NCBI RefSeq assembly: GCF_003999195.1
Contig: NZ_RJVR01000333.1
Location: 17,411-81,410 of the forward strand
Direction: 5' to 3'
Length of the DNA: 64,000 nt
Origin: Streptomyces soli
GTDB taxonomy: Bacteria; Actinomycetota; Actinomycetes; Streptomycetales; Streptomycetaceae
Under the pieces are notes generated by a model. It made no database searches. It was not told the DNA's origin and saw nothing but the letters and a program-made list of their open reading frames with translations. Of this stretch, positions 36,778 through 46,491 are shown in pieces (positions within the stretch are counted from its first letter, which is position 1; the number at the start of each line of letters is the position of its first letter). A program made the translations under genes and the position numbers.

Positions 36778-37743
36778 TCAAGCCTGCCAGTCCGCGTAGA
36801 CGGCGGCGATCCCCTCGCGCAGTGCAACGGCCGGCTTCCAGCCGAGCGCGGTGAGGCGGGAGATGTCCAGGAGTTTTCTCGGCGTACCGTCCGGCTTGGA
36901 TGTGTCCCAGGCGATGCGGCCGCCGTATCCGATGACGGACCGCACCGCCTCGGCCAGTTCACGAATCGTCAGGTCCTCGCCGCAGCCGACGTTGACCGGC
37001 TCGTCGCCGTCGTAGCTTCGCAAGAGCAGCGCGCAGGCCGCGGCGAGGTCGTCGACGTGCAGGAATTCGCGGCGCGGCGTGCCCGAGCCCCACAGGGTCA
37101 CCTCGGCCGCGCCTTCCTGCTTCGCCTCGTGGAAGCGGCGGATCAGGGCCGGCAGGACGTGCGAGGTCTGGAGGTCGAAGTTGTCGCCCGGGCCGTAGAG
37201 GTTGGTCGGCATGGCGGAGATGTACGAGGCGCCGTACTGCCGCCGGTAGGACTGGATCTGGACGATCCCGGCGATCTTGGCGAGCGCGTACGGTTCGTTG
37301 GTCAGCTCCAGCGGGCCGGTGAGCAGCGCTTCCTCGCGGATCGGCTGGGCGGCGAGCTTCGGGTAGATGCACGACGACCCGAGGAAGAGCAGCCGGCCGA
37401 CCCCGGCCGCGTACGAACCCGCGATCACGCTCAGCTGGATGCGCAGATTGTCCTCGAGGAACGGTACCGGGAAGGTGCTGTTGGCCAAGATGCCGCCGAC
37501 CTTCGCGGCGGCCAGCACCACTGCGTCCGGGCGGACGTCCGCCAGGAATCTCGCGGTCCGCGCGGCGTCGCGCAGATCGAGTTCGTCGCGGCCACGAGTG
37601 ATCACCTCATGACCGTCGGCGGTGAGCCGGCGGGTGACCGCCGACCCGACCAGACCACGGTGGCCCGCCACGAAAATGCGGGCGCGGGGCGGCAGCCAGA
37701 CCTGCTCGGCTGCCGCGCCCACCGCCCTTCGAGGATCACTCAT
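36778..37743 (-). CDS. fcl: GDP-L-fucose synthase
   Basis: The 321-aa epimerase/reductase converts GDP-4-keto-6-deoxymannose, the Gmd product, to GDP-L-fucose. GHRGLVGSA (27-35) binds NADP, the GSSCIYP loop carries the catalytic Ser, and Tyr152/Lys156 form YALAK. The NLYGPGDNFD motif is characteristic of WcaG/Fcl. ATG 37743 lies 4 bases after the upstream Wzz/kinase gene ends. gmd is only 1.6 kb away, on the other strand, completing the fucose pathway. Confidence 0.94.
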   Translation of the reverse strand: MSDPRRAVGAAAEQVWLPPRARIFVAGHRGLVGSAVTRRLTADGHEVITRGRDELDLRDAARTARFLADVRPDAVVLAAAKVGGILANSTFPVPFLEDNLRIQLSVIAGSYAAGVGRLLFLGSSCIYPKLAAQPIREEALLTGPLELTNEPYALAKIAGIVQIQSYRRQYGASYISAMPTNLYGPGDNFDLQTSHVLPALIRRFHEAKQEGAAEVTLWGSGTPRREFLHVDDLAAACALLLRSYDGDEPVNVGCGEDLTIRELAEAVRSVIGYGGRIAWDTSKPDGTPRKLLDISRLTALGWKPAVALREGIAAVYADWQA

Positions 37744-37747
37744 GGGT

Positions 37748-39301
37748 TCACCACTCGGAGTGGCTGGGCTTGCCGTTGCGAGGGGCTTCCATTCCCGTCG
37801 GCCGCATCGCCGATGACGCACCGTGAAGCGCCGGGGGTTCGGCCGGCGTCGCGCGCCCGTCATTGCGCAGCAGCCGGGAGAACGCGCCGGTCGTATGGCG
37901 CTGCTGCGGCCGGTAGGTGTACGCGTAGCCGTAGGCCCCTTCCTCGCCCTTCTGCGGCGCCATGTTGAAGATCGTGCCCAGTACGGGAGTACCACCACGC
38001 CGAAGAGTGTCCAGAGCAGCGGCGACCTGTGTACGGCTGGTGCGGGCAGCGCGCACCACCAACACGTAACCGTCCACCACCGGGGCCATCGCCGCGGTGT
38101 CCGCGACAGGGAGCACCGGGGACGTGTCGATCACGATGTGGTCGAACTCCTCCGAAAGGGTGGCCAGCACGGTGCGGAACTGCTCGCTGCCCAGCAGTTC
38201 AGCCGGATTGGGCGGCACCGCCCCGCTGGTCAGCACTGAGAACGTGCCGGCGGACTGCAGCACCTGCTGCACATGTGCCTGGCCGATCAAACAGGACGTC
38301 AGCCCGGCATCTCCGACGAGACCGAGACCCCGGGCCACAGTGGGGCGGCGCAGGTCGGTCTCGACCAGGCACACCTTGGCACCGGCCTCTGCCATCGCGG
38401 CGGCCAGGTTGACCGCGACACTGGTCTTACCCTCCCCGGGGAGCGCACTGGTCACCGCGATCACCTTGGGCGCCCGGTCAACGTCCACGAACCGAAGGTT
38501 GGTACGCAACTGCCGGAAGCCCTCGGCACGCAGACCATGCATGTCATCGCGCGTGGCCACCAGATGCCGGGCGTTGCGCGAGTCGTGCACGACGCTCCCG
38601 AGTACGGGAGGCCCGCCGGCCTTGGCCATCAAGTCGGCCAGAGCCTGACGGCTGCGTACCGAGGTGTCCAGCGACTCGCGCAGGACCGCGCAACCGGCCC
38701 CGAGCGCCAGCCCGCACAGCAGACCGAGCGCGAGATTCACGACAGGACGCGGGGAGAAGGGTGCGGTGGGCGTGGAGGCGGGCTCCGTGACGCTCAGTCT
38801 GACCGGGGAGTAATTCGCGTTGGCCGGCCGCTCCAGCCCGCTGACCATGTCGGCGAAGCGCTCGGCGACGGTGTTGCTGATCAGTGCCGCCCGGCTCGGC
38901 TTGGTGTCGGTGACAGTGATCCGGAGCAGCACCGTGTCGGGCTGCGCGGATGCGGAGATCTTGCTGGCCAGTTGGTCCGGCGTCATGCCGAGTTTCAGCG
39001 ACCTGATGACGGGCCGGGTCACCAGGGGGCTGCCGGCCATCTTCGCGTAGGACTGCACCCGCGCCTGGGTGAAGACGTTCCCCTGGTTCAGCTGGGCCGT
39101 GTCGACCCCGTCCTGCATGGAGACGAAGAGCGTGGTGGTGGCCCGGTACTCCGGCGTGGCCGCATAGGTGGCCAGTACGCCGAGTCCCGTGCCCAGCAGG
39201 GTCAGCGCGGCGATGATGCGCCAGCGGCGAGAGAGGACCCGTAGGTAGTCGCGTAGATCCAAGATATCCGTCCCCGGTCGGAGCCAGTGAGTACGAAGCA
39301 T
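37748..39301 (-). CDS. Wzz-type chain-length/BY-kinase fusion
   Basis: About 517 aa. Residues 15-200 form a Wzz-like domain with two membrane helices (about 28-47 and 188-207) around an external loop. From about 255 a BY-kinase domain follows with Walker A SALPGEGKTS (285-294), Walker A' ETDLRRP (314-320) and Walker B IVIDTSP (389-395). A tyrosine cluster YGYAYTY (457-463) is the likely autophosphorylation tail. Such proteins set polymer length and export in Wzy-dependent systems. The start is uncertain: ATG 39301 is used; ATG 39334 or TTG 39262 (with GGGGAC upstream) are alternatives. Confidence 0.9.
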   Translation of the reverse strand: MLRTHWLRPGTDILDLRDYLRVLSRRWRIIAALTLLGTGLGVLATYAATPEYRATTTLFVSMQDGVDTAQLNQGNVFTQARVQSYAKMAGSPLVTRPVIRSLKLGMTPDQLASKISASAQPDTVLLRITVTDTKPSRAALISNTVAERFADMVSGLERPANANYSPVRLSVTEPASTPTAPFSPRPVVNLALGLLCGLALGAGCAVLRESLDTSVRSRQALADLMAKAGGPPVLGSVVHDSRNARHLVATRDDMHGLRAEGFRQLRTNLRFVDVDRAPKVIAVTSALPGEGKTSVAVNLAAAMAEAGAKVCLVETDLRRPTVARGLGLVGDAGLTSCLIGQAHVQQVLQSAGTFSVLTSGAVPPNPAELLGSEQFRTVLATLSEEFDHIVIDTSPVLPVADTAAMAPVVDGYVLVVRAARTSRTQVAAALDTLRRGGTPVLGTIFNMAPQKGEEGAYGYAYTYRPQQRHTTGAFSRLLRNDGRATPAEPPALHGASSAMRPTGMEAPRNGKPSHSEW

Positions 39302-39416
39302 CACCTTATGACCCAAAACAGACAAATGCGACACATGACCCTAATTCCCGTTTTGGGGTTGCCGTGTCCGTACCCTGACGGAGCCCCACCTGACAGTCCA
39401 CCAGCAGGGAGTGCGT

Positions 39417-40457
39417 GTGACAGCCAAGACGGCGCTCATCACCGGCATCACCGGCCAGGACGGTTCCTACCTCGCGGAGCTACTGCTGCAGAAGGGTTAC
39501 CAGGTGCACGGGATCGTCCGCCGCGCCTCCACCTTCAACACGCACCGCATCGATCACCTCTACCGCGACCCGCACGACCCCGAAGCCCGCCTGTTCCTCC
39601 ACTACGGTGACCTCACGGACGGCACCCGGATCGCCGGTCTACTGGAGCAAGTACGGCCCGACGAGGTCTATCACCTCGCCGCCCAGTCACACGTCCGGGT
39701 CTCCTTCGACGAGCCCGAATTCACCGGCAACACCACCGGGCTGAGCACCACACGCCTGCTTGAAGCCATCCGGGCGATCAACCTCCCCTGCCGCTTCTAC
39801 CAGGCCTCCAGCTCCGAGATGTTCGGCGCGACGCCGCCACCCCAGCACGAGGGCACCGCCTTCCATCCCCGCTCGCCCTACGGGGTGGCCAAGGTGTACG
39901 CCTACTGGGTCACCCGGAACTACCGTGAGGCATACGGCATCTACGCCGTCAACGGCATCCTGTTCAACCACGAGTCACCGCGCCGTGGACCCACCTTCGT
40001 CACCCGCAAGGTTGCCATTGCTGCCGCCCGCATCAAAGCCGGTCTTCAGGACGAGCTGTACCTGGGCAACCTCGACGCCCGCCGCGACTGGGGCTACGCG
40101 CCGGAGTACGTCGAGGCTATGTGGCGAATGCTGCAGCAGGACGAGCCGGACGACTTCGTCATCGCCACCGGCACCAGCTACAGCGTGCAGGACTTCGTTG
40201 AGGTGTGCTTCGCCCACGCGGGGCTCGACTGGCGCGAACACGTTCGCTTCGACGACCGCTACCTGCGCCCGACCGAGGTCGACGACCTGGTCGGTGACGC
40301 CTCCAAGGCCGAAAAGGTTCTCGGATGGCGGCCCACGGTGCGCGCGCCGGAGCTCGCCAGTCTGATGGTCGACGCCGAACTGAGTGCTCCGCTGCAGGCC
40401 GCCGAGCCAAAGGAGACGGTGCCATCTCCCGGCCTCCCGGCCCTCGCCACGCGGTGA
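39417..40457 (+). CDS. gmd: GDP-mannose 4,6-dehydratase
   Basis: Gmd (346 aa) makes GDP-4-keto-6-deoxymannose. GITGQDGSYLAELL binds NADP, RRASTFNTHRIDHLY and the SSSEMFG loop are family signatures, and Tyr155/Lys159 form YGVAK. The FNHESPRRG segment and RDWGYAPEYVEAMW follow as expected. GTG 39417 is chosen because AGGGA lies 6 bases upstream; GTG 39411 would place it adjacent. It diverges from the Wzz/kinase gene, with a shared 110-base promoter region that is locally AT-rich. Confidence 0.95.
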   Translation: MTAKTALITGITGQDGSYLAELLLQKGYQVHGIVRRASTFNTHRIDHLYRDPHDPEARLFLHYGDLTDGTRIAGLLEQVRPDEVYHLAAQSHVRVSFDEPEFTGNTTGLSTTRLLEAIRAINLPCRFYQASSSEMFGATPPPQHEGTAFHPRSPYGVAKVYAYWVTRNYREAYGIYAVNGILFNHESPRRGPTFVTRKVAIAAARIKAGLQDELYLGNLDARRDWGYAPEYVEAMWRMLQQDEPDDFVIATGTSYSVQDFVEVCFAHAGLDWREHVRFDDRYLRPTEVDDLVGDASKAEKVLGWRPTVRAPELASLMVDAELSAPLQAAEPKETVPSPGLPALATR

Positions 40458-40572
40458 GGCTGGATGCCGGATGCAGCGACCGCATGGTCGGCACGGCGCA
40501 CACCCCGGCACCCACACGTATGTAGGCGACACGGAGCACAGCATCCGACATGAAACGGAATGCCGATATTAT

Positions 40573-41298
40573 ATGCGGATGACCATCCTTCACGGAATCA
40601 GGCGTCTCGGGCAGCGTCTCGGAGTGGATGTGACCCGCTATCCCGAGGCCAACCTGGAACACCAAGCCAACCAGCTGCTGGCGCATCACCGCGTGGATGT
40701 AGTCCTCGACGTCGGGGCGAACGACGGCCGTTACGCCACGGGCCTGCGCCGCAGCGGCTATCGCGGACGCATCGTGTCGTTCGAACCGCTGGGAGAGCCG
40801 TTCCGACGTCTCAGGGCAAATTCGGCAAAAGACCAGTTGTGGACGGTCAGGCCCTTTGCAATCGGAGATATCGAGGGCACCGTGGACATCCACGTGGCAG
40901 GAAACGCGGGAGCGAGCAGTTCCGTACTGCAGATGCTGTCCCGGCACGCAGATGCTGCTCCTGACTCCCGGTATGTCGGTATCGAGAGCGTGCAGCAGCG
41001 CCGTCTTGCCGTGCTGTGGCCGGATCTCGTACGGGAAGCGGAGCGGGTCTTCCTGAAAGTCGACGTACAGGGTGCGGAGAAGAATGTGCTGCTGGGCGCA
41101 GGCGAGAGGATCTCGCGGTGCATCGGCGTGCAGATGGAGGTCACCTTTTCGCCGCTTTACGAAGGCGGGATGCTGTATAGGGAGGCCCTGGACATGCTGG
41201 AGGGCTTCGGTTTCTCATTGATGTATGTCGTGCCCGGATTCACCGACCCTCGCATCAGTCGGATGTACCAGTGCGACGTGGTGTGTTTCCGTGAATAA
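40573..41298 (+). CDS. FkbM family methyltransferase
   Basis: The 241-aa protein has the SAM-binding motif VVLDVGANDGRYATGLR near residues 44-60, a RIVSFEPLGEPF second motif, and the FkbM-type FLKVDVQGAE plus CIGVQMEVTFSPLY segments. Such enzymes O-methylate sugars in polysaccharides and glycolipids. It follows gmd by 115 bases and precedes a glycosyltransferase, so it likely methylates a residue of this polymer. ATG 40573 or the ATG two codons on may start it. Local GC is lower than the genome norm. Confidence 0.9.
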   Translation: MRMTILHGIRRLGQRLGVDVTRYPEANLEHQANQLLAHHRVDVVLDVGANDGRYATGLRRSGYRGRIVSFEPLGEPFRRLRANSAKDQLWTVRPFAIGDIEGTVDIHVAGNAGASSSVLQMLSRHADAAPDSRYVGIESVQQRRLAVLWPDLVREAERVFLKVDVQGAEKNVLLGAGERISRCIGVQMEVTFSPLYEGGMLYREALDMLEGFGFSLMYVVPGFTDPRISRMYQCDVVCFRE

Positions 41299-41400
41299 GC
41301 CCATGGGCGTCACCATCTGGATTGCACGTGTAGTTCAACCGGCGCTGCTGCGGTGGTACCGGGCCGATGACAACCCCGAGAAAGCGCCTGTGGAGGGTCT

Positions 41401-42444
41401 GTGATCGACAAGCTGAAGACCGTTCTCATTGCCGTGCCGACGACGGGTGCGCGCCCGTTGCTCCCCCTCCTTGAAGAACTTTATGTGCAGTCCCGGGCGG
41501 CTGAACGGGGAGGGCGCACGGTATCGGTCCTGCTGCTCGACAATTCCGGGGGCGGCTCGGAGTGGGTTCGCGCGGCCGTGGCCCGCAACGGTGTGACGTG
41601 CCAGCAGGTCAGCGATCGTGGGTTCGCCCAGGTCCGCAATGCCGCGCTGGACCTGGCAGCGCATTACGACGCACTGGTCTTCATCGACGACGACGAGCGC
41701 CCGTGCTACGGATGGCTCGAAACCCTGGTGAACAGTGCCGAGAAGTCTTCGGCCGATGTCGTCGTTGGCCCAGTCCCCGTCCGCCTACCTCCGGCCGCCC
41801 CTCGGTGGCTGGATGGTGGCGCGGTGCTGCGTCCAATGCGATCTCAGCCTGACGGGCCGCTGCATGGTCCAGCCAACTCAGGTAACACCTTGATCCGCAT
41901 GGCCACCATCCAACGTCTGGGTGTTCGCTTTCGACCGGCTTTCGACCGAGTCGGCGGTGAGGATACGGTCTTCTTCACCGAACTAGCGCAGCGCGGGGCG
42001 ACGCTGGTCTGGGCAGGCGCCGCTGTCGCGCAGGAAATTCCCGACCCGGAAAGACTGACCCTGTCATGGACGCTGCGCCGGGCCTATCGCGCGGGTCGTG
42101 CCGTCGCCCGGCTGGAACGCACGCTGGGCCCTGCGCTGTTTGCCCGCCGAATGCATCGCCGGGCCGGGCGAATCGCGCGGGGACTGGCACGGCTGCTGTG
42201 GGGCGCGGTCCGGCGAAACTCACCTGATTGTGTCCGCGGACTCATGGACTTCGCCTTCGCGGGCGGTTGGCTGGCGGAATCGACGTGCAGCCGCGGACGA
42301 GAGCTGACAACCGAGCCTCTTGCGGTGGACCGAGCGGCGCCGGGATCGCGACGTCGCCTGGCCCGTGCCTGCGCCGATGAAACGCGCGGTTCAAACGACA
42401 TGTCCACGCGCGAGAGCACCGATCCACGTCGTCGTGTCGAGTAA
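41401..42444 (+). CDS. Family 2 glycosyltransferase
   Basis: The 347-aa product has a GT-A fold. Its N-terminal KTVLIAVPTTGARPLLP, a FAQVRNAALDLA segment and the DxD-type FIDDDERP (near residue 98) define the nucleotide-sugar site; GNTLIRM and GGEDTVFF follow. A basic C-terminal tail (RRMHRRAGRIARG) could bind the membrane. GTG 41401 has GGAGGG 5 bases upstream. It likely adds one sugar of the EPS repeat unit; donor unknown. Confidence 0.87.
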   Translation: MIDKLKTVLIAVPTTGARPLLPLLEELYVQSRAAERGGRTVSVLLLDNSGGGSEWVRAAVARNGVTCQQVSDRGFAQVRNAALDLAAHYDALVFIDDDERPCYGWLETLVNSAEKSSADVVVGPVPVRLPPAAPRWLDGGAVLRPMRSQPDGPLHGPANSGNTLIRMATIQRLGVRFRPAFDRVGGEDTVFFTELAQRGATLVWAGAAVAQEIPDPERLTLSWTLRRAYRAGRAVARLERTLGPALFARRMHRRAGRIARGLARLLWGAVRRNSPDCVRGLMDFAFAGGWLAESTCSRGRELTTEPLAVDRAAPGSRRRLARACADETRGSNDMSTRESTDPRRRVE

Positions 42445-42516
42445 TGTGCATCCCTTGCGCACTGCAGGGAGCTTGACCGGCAGTACCGCGCAAGCCGGAC
42501 AAGATTTCGCCACCGG

Positions 42517-43360
42517 ATGCTGCGCCACCCTCTCCGCCTCGCGTACCCCACACCGGTTCGACTTCGCAAGTGGAAGGAGCTCGGACACAGCGTGCACGTA
42601 AAAGCACGCCCACCCTGGGGGCAGTACATCACAGTCACTTTGCCCGACGATGTGTCCGTATCGTTGCGTTGGAACGGTTTCTTCGAGTACGATCTGAGCG
42701 CGTTCTACCTCCGATTCCTGCGAAACGGAATGACTTCCATCGAGGTGGGGCGCATGTGGGCTACTTCAGCATACTGGCCAGCCAGGCAGTCGGTGCCGCC
42801 GGCCAGGTCATCGCCTTCGAGCCGACTCCGTCAACGTTCGCTGTGCTCGCGGCCAACTCCCGAACCCGGAAAAATGTCACACCGATGAATGCTGCTGGCT
42901 GGTCAGAACCTTCGACGATCTCGCTGCACGATTACGGGCCGGGATTCAGCGCCTTCAACTCCGTCTTTCAGGCCAGACTTCCCGATGAAGTCAGGAACCG
43001 GATCAGCGAACGCACCTGTGCCGTTCAGGCCGTACGTCTCGACGATTATGTACGCGACCACGGATGCGTTCCTGACGTCGTGAAAATCGACGTGGAGAGC
43101 GCTGAGATGCATGTACTGCGTGGTATGGAGCAATTGCTGAGCGGATCGCGGCCGATCATTTCGCTTGAGGTGGAAGACATGGGAGCCCCGGATGCTCCGA
43201 ACAGCCGTGACCTAGTCGAAAAATCCTCTCCTTCGACTACAGTGAATTCGAACTGCGCAAGGGCTGCGCACTCCCCCACCAATTGCGAAACGAGTACGAG
43301 TACGAGTACGAGAATATCATCTTCGCTCCGACTGAGCGGTCCGGTGACATCTCACCTTGA
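42517..43360 (+). pseudogene. FkbM family methyltransferase with two frameshifts
   Basis: Three consecutive frames together spell one FkbM-type protein. Frame 1 starts at ATG 42517 and runs to GMTSIEVG. It continues in a second frame with AHVGYFSILASQAVGAAG ... VVKIDVESAEMHVLRGME to RDLVE. The third gives KILSFDYSEFELRKGC ... EYEYEYENIIFAPTE, ending at TGA 43358-43360. Each shift is explained by one missing base in a run (G run near 42752, A run near 43222). So it is either a young pseudogene or a homopolymer sequencing error. If intact it would be about 281 aa and a second sugar O-methyltransferase. Confidence 0.85.
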
Positions 43361-43383
43361 TTTCTCGCAACTATTCAGGACTT

Positions 43384-43800
43384 TCAGCTAGCTGCGGGCA
43401 GCATCCATGGCCGTCCGGCGAAGAGGTCGCGTAGGGCGGTGAGGGGGTTGATCCCGTGTTTGCGCACGGTGGAGATGTACGAGCGGATCCGGATGGTGAT
43501 CGACTATCGCGTCCGGGTTGGCGACCTGCTCCAGTCGGCCACCCGGATCTCCCCTCGCCCGGCCGGCTTGCGCCCGGTGCGCTGCCGAAGCGACTTCGGC
43601 GCGGGCTTCTTACGCAGCCCGTCACTGGACGGAGGCTTGGAAAAGTTGCGCAAGTCGGATCCGACCTGGCCCTCCAACTCCGCGATCCGCTCGATCTGCT
43701 CAGCAATCATCGCCGCCTGCGCGGAGACCAGAAGCTTCAGTTCCCTGACCAACCCGGCGAGCTCCTCTTACGAGGGCTGCGGCGGCTGATGGGAGATCAC
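43384..43800 (-). pseudogene. IS66-family transposase relic
   Basis: The N-terminal part reads EELAGLVRELKLLVSAQ and NFSKPPSSDG ... GRKPAGR, typical of the IS66 transposase. The C-terminal end, SYISTVRKHGINPLTALRDL then FAGRPWMLP, follows after an internal deletion of most of the catalytic domain and a frame change. A TAA replaces the expected Tyr of PSYEELAG (near 43768). No other IS66 genes or clear ends are seen. It lies inside the EPS locus and marks past insertion. Confidence 0.85.
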
Positions 43801-43897
43801 AAGATCTACCTACCCGACCACCGGAACCCGTCGTCACGGCATCACCGCAGCCCGTGGGTCGTCCAAAACAGTCACGATTTCTCTGCGTGCTCAATAC

Positions 43898-44932
43898 TCA
43901 CCTCAAAGAGGATGACAGGAGTCCGGTCTCCTCAAGCGTCGCTCGGATTGTACCGACCCGTACGCCCCAGTCGCCGACCTCCGACAGCCGCTGCAGGGCT
44001 CTGTCCACGTGCGGCTGCCACTTCTGTGAATCTGCAAGAATTTCCAATGCCTGGTCAGCGGGAGCGCTCCAGTCGACCTCGACGACAGGATTGAATCCCA
44101 TGAGCTCCACGAGCTCCACGGGAGCGTGCCCCAGGACGATGCATCCCGAGCCGATACTCTCCAGGTAGCGATGGGTCATGGTCTCGACGCTCCCCGAGCG
44201 GCGGGGATGCGTGAGCGACGAGGGAAAGCACACCGAGACCGTTGTGTCAGCAAGGCCTCTATGAAGGGCGCGCTCATCAGGAAACAACAACTGGCCGCGC
44301 CGATGTGTGTAGACATGGCGCCGATTCGAGTGCGAGCGAAGGGGTTGCCTTACCGCGTCGTGCCATGCCTCGTACCGCCGTCCCATTTCCAGGATGCCGA
44401 TCGTCCTTGACGCCAACGGGCGCTGAGGGCTGTACCAGGACATCCTCGTGGCTTCAGGAAGGTGGACGACTCTGGTTTTCGGTAGCTCGCCCGCAAGGAA
44501 TCGGGCCGCCTGGGCGGCAGTAACGAATACAACCGGTGGCCGTAGTGGCCGCAACCGCCGGACGAACAGCTCCCACTGCGGTTCCCAGACGTCCCAGAAG
44601 AAGGGAACCACGTCTCCCTTCAGCGCAGCCGCATAAAGTTCGCCGAACCGGGCCCCTATCAGCGGGACCAAGAGCGGCCCCCTGCGGCAGCGCAACCGGG
44701 ACGGGAGGGCAAGGCGGGCCTTGCCGAGGACCCGACCGATCGCCGGGCCCACCGCTGCCGTTTGCGGCACAGCACCTTGGCGGCTCAACTCGGCGACCAG
44801 GTCTCTCACCACATAGTGCAGCGGGCGCCCGTCGGGAGGGGGCACGGAAACTCGAAGTCCGGCCAGTTGACGGCCACATGGGTCAGTGGCGGCATTTCCC
44901 ACGTAAGGACTCTCCGATACTGTGACAAACAC
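43898..44932 (-). CDS. Glycosyltransferase (GT1/GT4-like)
   Basis: About 344 aa. The C-terminal part, THRYLESIGSGCIVLGHAPVE then LVELMGFNPVVEVDW, matches the nucleotide-binding half of GT-B glycosyltransferases (Glyco_trans_1_2 type), and the first half is the acceptor domain with DVVPFFWDVWEPQWELF. GTG 44932 (GGAG about 11 bases upstream) is preferred to a TTG at 44980. It diverges from the flippase gene. It probably adds a sugar to the EPS unit; donor unknown. Family assignment is by pattern, moderately sure. Confidence 0.7.
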   Translation of the reverse strand: MFVTVSESPYVGNAATDPCGRQLAGLRVSVPPPDGRPLHYVVRDLVAELSRQGAVPQTAAVGPAIGRVLGKARLALPSRLRCRRGPLLVPLIGARFGELYAAALKGDVVPFFWDVWEPQWELFVRRLRPLRPPVVFVTAAQAARFLAGELPKTRVVHLPEATRMSWYSPQRPLASRTIGILEMGRRYEAWHDAVRQPLRSHSNRRHVYTHRRGQLLFPDERALHRGLADTTVSVCFPSSLTHPRRSGSVETMTHRYLESIGSGCIVLGHAPVELVELMGFNPVVEVDWSAPADQALEILADSQKWQPHVDRALQRLSEVGDWGVRVGTIRATLEETGLLSSSLR

Positions 44933-45069
44933 GGCTGTTGAACTCCAGTTTCCCGCGCGGCTGCGCCGATAAACTACCAAGCCTCACCGTATATTTGCCC
45001 TGTTCATTGTCAGATGACCAAGCGAGGACTCATGCTTACTCACCCCCGCCTCGTGCATCCGGCCCGGCG

Positions 45070-46491
45070 ATGACGGCATACACGCCATCCGAAGATTCGG
45101 CCGATGACCATCCGGAATCGCCGCTGCAGCGAGCCGGCCGCGTTGTGGGCAATCTGGATGTCACGTCCGGGCGGGATGATCAACCCACACAATCCACAAA
45201 GCGGAGAACAGCACCCCACCTGTCGGCGGTTGCCCGCTCAGCGGGCGCCAAGATGGTGACTCTGCCCATCGCGGCCATCGCCACGCTGGTATCGGCACGA
45301 ACCGTGGTCGACTCCTTCGGGGTTTCCGGTTATGCGCTCTTCAGTCTGGCCGCAACGCTGCCTGCACTGCTGCCCGTAGGTGACTTCGGAGCTGGGGCGG
45401 CCATCGTGGAAGCGGTGGCGCGTTGCAATGGTGGAGAGCAAGAACTCCTGCGTCGTACGGTCACTTCTGCCGCACGTACTTTGATGTACGCGGGGGGCTT
45501 CGTTGCCGCCTTCGGTATTGTGCCCGCCCTCTTCGACGCATGGACTCCACTGCTCGGCCGTGCCGCAGCGCCGGGCACCGAAGCCTCCGTCGCCGTTGCC
45601 TTCGTACTCTTCGGCTGTTGCCTACCCCTGACCCTCGGCCGGTCCCTTCTGACTGCACTGAACCGCACTCACCTGGGCGTACTGGTGCAGGCAGCGGGCA
45701 GTGCGTTCACACTCGCTCTTGTTATGGGAGCCGCTGCCGCGCACGCCTCGATCGTCGCCTTTGTCGCCTCAGGCTTTCTGGCGCAGTGTTCGGTGGGCAT
45801 CGTGTGCCTGTGGTGGGCTGGACGTATTCTCAGCATGCCGTTGCTGAACTTGGTTGTGGGCAGCGTCAGATCACGTCGAGCCGGCACGCGCATCCGCCAC
45901 CTCGCGGTGCCGATGGCCGTCATCAACGCCGGATCGGTCTGCGCCTACTCGACCGATCGTCTGGTGCTCAGCCATGTGTCCGACTCAGCCACTGTCGCCG
46001 CCTACTCCTCCGGGGCGCAGCTGTTTGCTCCGGCCGCCAGCTTGGTCGGCGTCGCGGGTCTGCCGTTGTGGACCCTCTTCGCCCAGCAGCGTGCATCCCT
46101 GGAACAGCCCTCCCGCCGTGACCTTGTGAGACTGACCGTGTACTTCGCAGTCGGCGGCCTGATCATCGGACTGGGACTCATTGTGCTTGGACCTACGACG
46201 AGTTCATGGATAATGCACGACCGGATCCATGCGAGCACCGGTCTCATGGCGGCATTCGCAATTCTGATGTTTGTCCAGGCTGCCTATTACCCGGTGAGCA
46301 TGTGGTTGACCGACCCGGCGGGCCTGCGCTTCCAGGCGGTCAGGGTTTGCCTGATGGCTGTCGTGAATCTAGCCCTCTCCATCCCGCTTGCGCGTCTCAT
46401 CGGTGCGCCGGGCCCCGTCATCGGCTCGGTGGTCGCATTCACCCTCGCCGTCTTCCTCCCCAGTCTCCGCAAGTCCCTCTTTCGCACCTGA
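45070..46491 (+). CDS. Wzx-like polysaccharide flippase
   Basis: The 473-aa protein has about 12 membrane helices from residue 65 on, beginning ARSAGAKMVTLPIAAIATLV, and the polysaccharide-synthase/MATE-like features GDFGAGAAIVEA and STDRLVLSH. It should move lipid-linked repeat units across the cytoplasmic membrane. A hydrophilic 60-residue N-terminus precedes the first helix, so an internal start is possible, but ATG 45070 is supported by the frame. A polymerase gene lies 490 bases away, as in Wzx/Wzy loci. Confidence 0.87.
   Translation: MTAYTPSEDSADDHPESPLQRAGRVVGNLDVTSGRDDQPTQSTKRRTAPHLSAVARSAGAKMVTLPIAAIATLVSARTVVDSFGVSGYALFSLAATLPALLPVGDFGAGAAIVEAVARCNGGEQELLRRTVTSAARTLMYAGGFVAAFGIVPALFDAWTPLLGRAAAPGTEASVAVAFVLFGCCLPLTLGRSLLTALNRTHLGVLVQAAGSAFTLALVMGAAAAHASIVAFVASGFLAQCSVGIVCLWWAGRILSMPLLNLVVGSVRSRRAGTRIRHLAVPMAVINAGSVCAYSTDRLVLSHVSDSATVAAYSSGAQLFAPAASLVGVAGLPLWTLFAQQRASLEQPSRRDLVRLTVYFAVGGLIIGLGLIVLGPTTSSWIMHDRIHASTGLMAAFAILMFVQAAYYPVSMWLTDPAGLRFQAVRVCLMAVVNLALSIPLARLIGAPGPVIGSVVAFTLAVFLPSLRKSLFRT

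Noticed and set aside
43261..43325. GAGTAC hexamer repeat as a regulatory repeat
   Set aside because: It encodes the EYEYEYE stretch at the end of the frameshifted FkbM protein and needs no other explanation.
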